A stretch of 64,000 bases of DNA from Massilia agilis (GTDB taxonomy: Bacteria > Pseudomonadota > Gammaproteobacteria > Burkholderiales > Burkholderiaceae_D), in the NCBI RefSeq assembly GCF_024756255.1, contig NZ_JANUHB010000003.1, positions 434,001 through 498,000 on the forward strand, written 5' to 3'. Position 1 is the stretch's first letter; each line of letters starts with the position of its first letter. Positions 60,490 to 64,000 of this stretch are shown piece by piece. The notes beneath the pieces are model-generated. The model saw nothing but the letters and a program-made list of their open reading frames with translations, had not been told where the DNA came from and did no database searches. A program made the translations under genes and the position numbers.

Positions 60490-62274
60490 TTGAAAAACGC
60501 TTTCGCCATTGTAACCTTCTCCGGCCTGCTGACGGCGTGCGCCGTGACGCCCGGGCAGCATGCCGAGGCGCCGATGCAGGTCGCCGAACAGCATGCCGCC
60601 GCCGCGCCCGCCAAGGAGGGCGAGGACGCAGCCGCGCCTGCCGCGGAGAACCTGCCCAACGTCAACATGTCGAGCACGATGCTGTACCAGTTGATGAAGG
60701 CGGAGCTGGAGTTTCGCAAGGGCGACTGGCAGGGGCCGTACCTGACCATGCTGAGCCTGGCGCAGCAGACCAAGGACCCGCGCCTGGCGCGGCGTGCGGC
60801 CGAAATGGCGGTCGCGGCCAAGCAGGCCGATGACGCGCTGGCCGCCATCAAGCTGTGGCGCGAGCTCGACCCGAACTCGGAAGAGGCGAGCCAGTATTAC
60901 CTGGGCCTGGTGGTCATGTCGGACAACATCGCGCCGGCCGAGGACATCCTCAAGCGCAAGATCGCCGAGGCCACGCCCGCGACGCGCCCGCTGATGCTGT
61001 TCCAGGCCGAGCAGCTGCTGCTGCGCGCGCCGGACAAGAAGGCCGGGGCCGACATGCTGCAGCGGCTGGTGGCGCCATACAGCAACATGATGGAAGCGCA
61101 CGTGGTGCTGTCGCAGGCCGCCATGGCGCAGGGCGACAAGGCGGGCGCGCTGCGCGAGGCGCACGCCGCGCTGTCGATGAAGCCCGACTCCGAAATCGCC
61201 GCGCTGACGCTGGCCCAGGCGCTGGAAGACGACGACAAGGTGGCCGAGGTGCTGGAGCGCTTCTTGAGGGCGCATCCGGACGCGCGCGACGTGCGCATGG
61301 CGTATGCCCGCGTACTGGTCAACCGCAAGCAGTTCGATGCCGCGCGCGGCCAGTTCCTCACGCTGCTCAAGGCGCAGCCGGACAACCCGGCCACGCTGTA
61401 TGCGCTGGGCATCCTGTCCACCCAGTTGAACGATTCGAAAGCGGCCGAGGGCTATTTCACCCGCTTCGTGGACCTGGTCGGCAACGACCCCGACGAAGAA
61501 CGCGACCCCACGCGCGCGCTCTTGATCCTGTCGCAACTGGCCGAGGAGCGCGGCGACCTCAACGCCGCGCTGGGATGGCTCGACAAAGTGCAGACCGGCG
61601 AGCCGCAGGCGCAGCTGTCGGTGAGCTTGCGCCGCGCGCAGCTGTTGGGCAAGAAGGGCGACGTCGAGGGCGCGCGCAAGCTGCTCGCAACGCTCAAGCC
61701 CGAGGACCCGGCCGCGCAGGCGCAGGTGGTGATGACCGAATCGGAAGTGCTGCGCAACGCGGGCCGCGTGCTCGAGTCGTTCCAGTTGATGCAGGGCGCG
61801 GTGCAGCGCTTCCCGAAGAACACCGACCTGCTGTACGACTTTGCGCTGCTGGCCGAAAAGGTGGGCAAGCTGGACGTGATGGAAAAGTCCTTGCGCGCGG
61901 TGATTGCGCAGGCGCCGGACAACCATCACGCCTACAATGCGCTCGGCTATTCGCTGGCCGAACGCAACGTGCGCCTGCCGGAAGCGTACCAGCTGATCGA
62001 CAAGGCGTTGAAGATGGCGCCAGGCGATCCGTTCATCATGGACAGCATGGGCTGGGTGCAGTATCGCATGGGCAACCTGAAGGAAGCGGAAGCGCAATTG
62101 CGCAAGGCGTATGCGCTGCGCAGTGATCCCGAGATTGCGGTGCACCTGGGCGAAGTGCTGTGGGCGCAGGGACGCAAGGCCGACGCGCAAACGTTGTGGC
62201 GCGAGGCCAAGGGCAAGGATCCGCAGAACGACACGCTCAAAAGCACGCTCGCGCGGCTGCACGTGGCGCTGTGA
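60490..62274 (+). CDS. Tetratricopeptide-repeat lipoprotein
   Basis: A 594-residue exported protein. The TTG at 60490 gives a signal peptide with lipobox LLTAC near residue 17; longer in-frame starts overlap mutM. Most of the protein consists of TPR-like helical pairs (for example AARRAAEMAVAAKQADDAL, ALGYSLAERNVRLPEAYQLI, MGNLKEAEAQLRKAYAL near the C-terminus). Such outer-membrane TPR lipoproteins sit next to lolB in many betaproteobacteria; the function is not established. A family 1 repeat separates it from lolB. Confidence 0.85.
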   Translation: MKNAFAIVTFSGLLTACAVTPGQHAEAPMQVAEQHAAAAPAKEGEDAAAPAAENLPNVNMSSTMLYQLMKAELEFRKGDWQGPYLTMLSLAQQTKDPRLARRAAEMAVAAKQADDALAAIKLWRELDPNSEEASQYYLGLVVMSDNIAPAEDILKRKIAEATPATRPLMLFQAEQLLLRAPDKKAGADMLQRLVAPYSNMMEAHVVLSQAAMAQGDKAGALREAHAALSMKPDSEIAALTLAQALEDDDKVAEVLERFLRAHPDARDVRMAYARVLVNRKQFDAARGQFLTLLKAQPDNPATLYALGILSTQLNDSKAAEGYFTRFVDLVGNDPDEERDPTRALLILSQLAEERGDLNAALGWLDKVQTGEPQAQLSVSLRRAQLLGKKGDVEGARKLLATLKPEDPAAQAQVVMTESEVLRNAGRVLESFQLMQGAVQRFPKNTDLLYDFALLAEKVGKLDVMEKSLRAVIAQAPDNHHAYNALGYSLAERNVRLPEAYQLIDKALKMAPGDPFIMDSMGWVQYRMGNLKEAEAQLRKAYALRSDPEIAVHLGEVLWAQGRKADAQTLWREAKGKDPQNDTLKSTLARLHVAL

Positions 62275-62299
62275 AATAATTCGCGCACTCTCTGCGTGC

Positions 62300-62379
62300 C
62301 GTCGTCCCGGCGAAGGCGGGGACCCATAGGCCGCGTGGGCGCACGCTCAGTATGGGTTCCCGCCTCCGCGGGAACGACG
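62300..62379. repeat. Family 1 palindromic intergenic repeat, copy 4
   Basis: Arms CGTCGTCCCGGCGAAGGCGG and TCCCGCCTCCGCGGGAACGACG, 80 bases, between the TPR lipoprotein gene and lolB. Confidence 0.85.
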
Positions 62380-62427
62380 GTTTAATGCTAACGACTAGCG
62401 GTAACGCCGCATCTCGTGACAAGACCA

Positions 62428-63024
62428 ATGCTACCAACCCGACACCTGACCATCCTCGCCTTCGCCGCCGCATTGAGCGGTTGCGCCACCAGCACCGCCA
62501 ATCTCTCGCACGCGCCGGTCGCGGCTTACCGCGAGAGCATCGACCTGGACGGCCGCCTGTCCGTGAACTACCAGAAGGATGGCCAGCCGCAGTCGCTGAC
62601 CGGCAACTTCAACTGGGTGCAGCGCCCCGGCCGCATCGACGTGAGCCTGGCGTCGCCGCTCGGGCAGACCATTGCGACCATCGCCGTGACACCGGGCGAA
62701 GCCACGCTGACCCAGGCCGGCCACGAGCCTGTGGTGGCCGCCGACATCGACGAGCTGACCGCGCGCACGCTGGGCTGGGAACTGCCGGTTTCCGGCCTGC
62801 GCGACTGGCTGCAGGGCTATGCCACAGATGCGCACGGCAAACGCTTCACCGCGTCGCCCGCCGCGAACACCGTGTTCACCAAGGACGGCTGGCGCCTGCG
62901 CTTTGTGTCGTGGCAGGACGAAAACGCGGCGCATCCGGTGCCCAGCCGCATCGACGCGCAGCGCAGCGCCTCGGCCACCAGCGACGAGCTGGAAATCCGC
63001 ATCGTGATCTCGCCGGTGAGCTGA
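62428..63024 (+). CDS. lolB: Outer-membrane lipoprotein insertion protein LolB
   Basis: LolB accepts lipoproteins from LolA and inserts them into the outer membrane. The ATG at 62428 gives 198 residues; a GTG at 62416 is also possible, and neither has a clear ribosome site. The lipobox is LSGC. The family's half-barrel pattern is seen in LDGRLSVNYQ, LTGNFNWVQRPGRIDVSLASPLGQT and PVSGLRDWLQG. The stop overlaps the ispE start (TGATG). Confidence 0.92.
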   Translation: MLPTRHLTILAFAAALSGCATSTANLSHAPVAAYRESIDLDGRLSVNYQKDGQPQSLTGNFNWVQRPGRIDVSLASPLGQTIATIAVTPGEATLTQAGHEPVVAADIDELTARTLGWELPVSGLRDWLQGYATDAHGKRFTASPAANTVFTKDGWRLRFVSWQDENAAHPVPSRIDAQRSASATSDELEIRIVISPVS

Positions 63025-63929
63025 TGGTCAAGCGTTCGTTGCACAACTGCCCGGCGCCGGCAAAACTGAACCTGTTCCTGCACGTGACCGGCCGCCGGCC
63101 GGACGGCTATCACCTGCTGCAAAGCGTGTTCCAGCTGATCGACCGCGCCGACACGCTGCATTTCGACCTGCGCGACGACGGCCGCATCGTGCGCACCACC
63201 GAGGTGCCGGGCGTGCCGCAGGAGCAGGACCTGATCGTGCGCGCGCTGCACCTGCTGGCCGATGAGTACCGGCGCCGCCACGGCCGCGCCGCGCCCGGCA
63301 TGGACGTGGCGATCGACAAGATCCTGCCGATGGGCGGCGGCCTGGGCGGCGGTTCTTCCGACGCGGCCACGGCGCTGATGGTGGCCAACCACCTGTGGCA
63401 GGCCGGTTTGTCGCGCGACGAGCTGATGGCGCTGGGCCTGCCGCTTGGCGCAGACATTCCATTCTTCATCTTTGGCGAGACCGCATTTGCCGAGGGCGTG
63501 GGCGAGGCTTTGCAGAGCGTGCCGGGGCCGGATTGCTGGTACGTGGTGCTCGAGCCAGGGGTGTCGGTGCCGACCCCGGCGATTTTTGGTGCGGCAGATT
63601 TGACACGCGATTCAAAACCGGTCACAATATCGGACTTTTCCAGATGCCAGTCGGTCCACAACGAGCCCGTTGGTTTCGGAAAAAACGATCTGCAAGCAGT
63701 AGCAGCCCGCTTGTTCCCGCCGGTAGCCGAGGCGGTGGAATGGCTGGGTCGTTACGGGCGAGCCAGGATGACTGGCTCAGGGGCGTGTGTGTTCTGCGCG
63801 CTTTCCAGCGAAAGCAAAGCCGACGACGTGCTGGCGCAAGTGCCGGCAAAGTGGAAGGCATGGAAAGCGAAATCGCTGGCACAGCATCCGCTGAAATCGC
63901 TCTTGCAAGATCGGTGTGTTGTAGAATAA
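63024..63929 (+). CDS. ispE: 4-diphosphocytidyl-2-C-methyl-D-erythritol kinase
   Basis: IspE phosphorylates CDP-methylerythritol in the MEP isoprenoid pathway. The ATG at 63024 gives 301 residues. GHMP-kinase motifs are clear: CPAPAKLNLFLHV at the start, the ATP loop PMGGGLGGGSSDAA around residue 100, and TGSGACVF near the C-terminus. A long upstream extension to 62352 overlaps lolB and is rejected. The lolB-ispE pair is conserved in betaproteobacteria. Confidence 0.96.
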   Translation: MVKRSLHNCPAPAKLNLFLHVTGRRPDGYHLLQSVFQLIDRADTLHFDLRDDGRIVRTTEVPGVPQEQDLIVRALHLLADEYRRRHGRAAPGMDVAIDKILPMGGGLGGGSSDAATALMVANHLWQAGLSRDELMALGLPLGADIPFFIFGETAFAEGVGEALQSVPGPDCWYVVLEPGVSVPTPAIFGAADLTRDSKPVTISDFSRCQSVHNEPVGFGKNDLQAVAARLFPPVAEAVEWLGRYGRARMTGSGACVFCALSSESKADDVLAQVPAKWKAWKAKSLAQHPLKSLLQDRCVVE

Positions 63930-63932
63930 AAT
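63903..63932 (+). promoter_or_regulatory. Promoter at the end of ispE
   Basis: TTGCAA (63903-63908) and TAAAAT (63927-63932) with an 18-base spacer; the -10 begins on the ispE stop codon. It drives whatever lies beyond the window, plausibly a tRNA gene. Confidence 0.45.
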
Positions 63933-64000
63933 TTTGCCTGTCGTTGCAATCGACGAGAAATCTCACCGAAAGTAACGGCAAGCAGTTCAGTTGCGTAGGG

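Overview
The window is a GC-rich bacterial chromosome segment. The str–S10–spc–alpha ribosomal gene order, the pilMNOPQ–aroK–aroB–dgt block, the system II cytochrome c genes, msrPQ, and the lolB–ispE end all point to a betaproteobacterium. Protein style and the abundant palindromic intergenic repeats fit Oxalobacteraceae (Massilia/Telluria/Janthinobacterium type); that family call is inference from gene content, not from a search. It reads as ordinary core chromosome: I see no insertion sequence, prophage, CRISPR array or integrase.

Layout. 1-423: the start of a minus-strand inner-membrane phosphoethanolamine transferase-like gene running off the left edge. 585-5318: the str operon (rpsL, rpsG, fusA, tuf) with a strong promoter and a strong terminator. 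5438-8429: accessory genes that break the usual ribosomal superoperon: a predicted zinc-protease lipoprotein, then rpsJ alone with its own terminator, a tRNA-Val, and a minus-strand pair (small exported protein and GFA-type zinc protein). 8613-23004: S10 (from rplC), spc and alpha operons through rplQ, including secY, infA, rpmJ and rpoA. 23174-25315: dsbD and a small coiled-coil membrane protein. 25379-32631: a Spy-like periplasmic protein (minus), then an OmpR-type regulator, sensor kinase, and RND efflux adaptor and pump. 32796-35665: an unknown TonB-like protein facing hemB and engB. 35819-41534: an envelope redox block (cytochrome c4, ResB, ResC, MsrP, MsrQ). 41766-46156: lysA, lptM, cyaY, mrcA. 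46446-51555: pilMNOPQ for type IV pilus assembly, followed by an Ig-like lipoprotein. 53596-56372: a single-frame aroK-aroB fusion and dgt. 56436-60392: mutY, a dynamin-like GTPase and mutM on the minus strand. 60490-63929: a TPR lipoprotein, lolB and ispE; the last bases probably lead into a tRNA gene.

How the parts work together. About half the window is the translation and protein-export core. The promoters I can see for rpsL, rplC, rplN and perhaps rpsD share a TATACT-like -10 and a GC-rich discriminator, as expected for stringent control. The remaining genes are mostly envelope functions: thiol-disulfide supply (dsbD), cytochrome c maturation and methionine sulfoxide repair, peptidoglycan synthesis (mrcA, lysA), type IV pili, lipoprotein sorting, and efflux with its own two-component system. 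Two DNA glycosylases against 8-oxoguanine damage (mutY, mutM) flank the dynamin-like gene.

Two families of intergenic palindromic repeats are scattered through the window: four copies of a GTCGTCCC/GGGAACGAC type and four of a TAGGGTGGGC/GCCCACCCTA type. One copy sits inside the alpha operon between rpsD and rpoA, and one overlaps the dgt stop codon. The most interesting points are the split of rpsJ from the S10 operon, three stem-loops including a terminator-like one between rpoA and rplQ, the continuous aroKB frame with an internal start, the Ig-like lipoprotein after pilQ, the dynamin-like GTPase between mutY and mutM, and the unknown TonB-like protein at 32796-33713.
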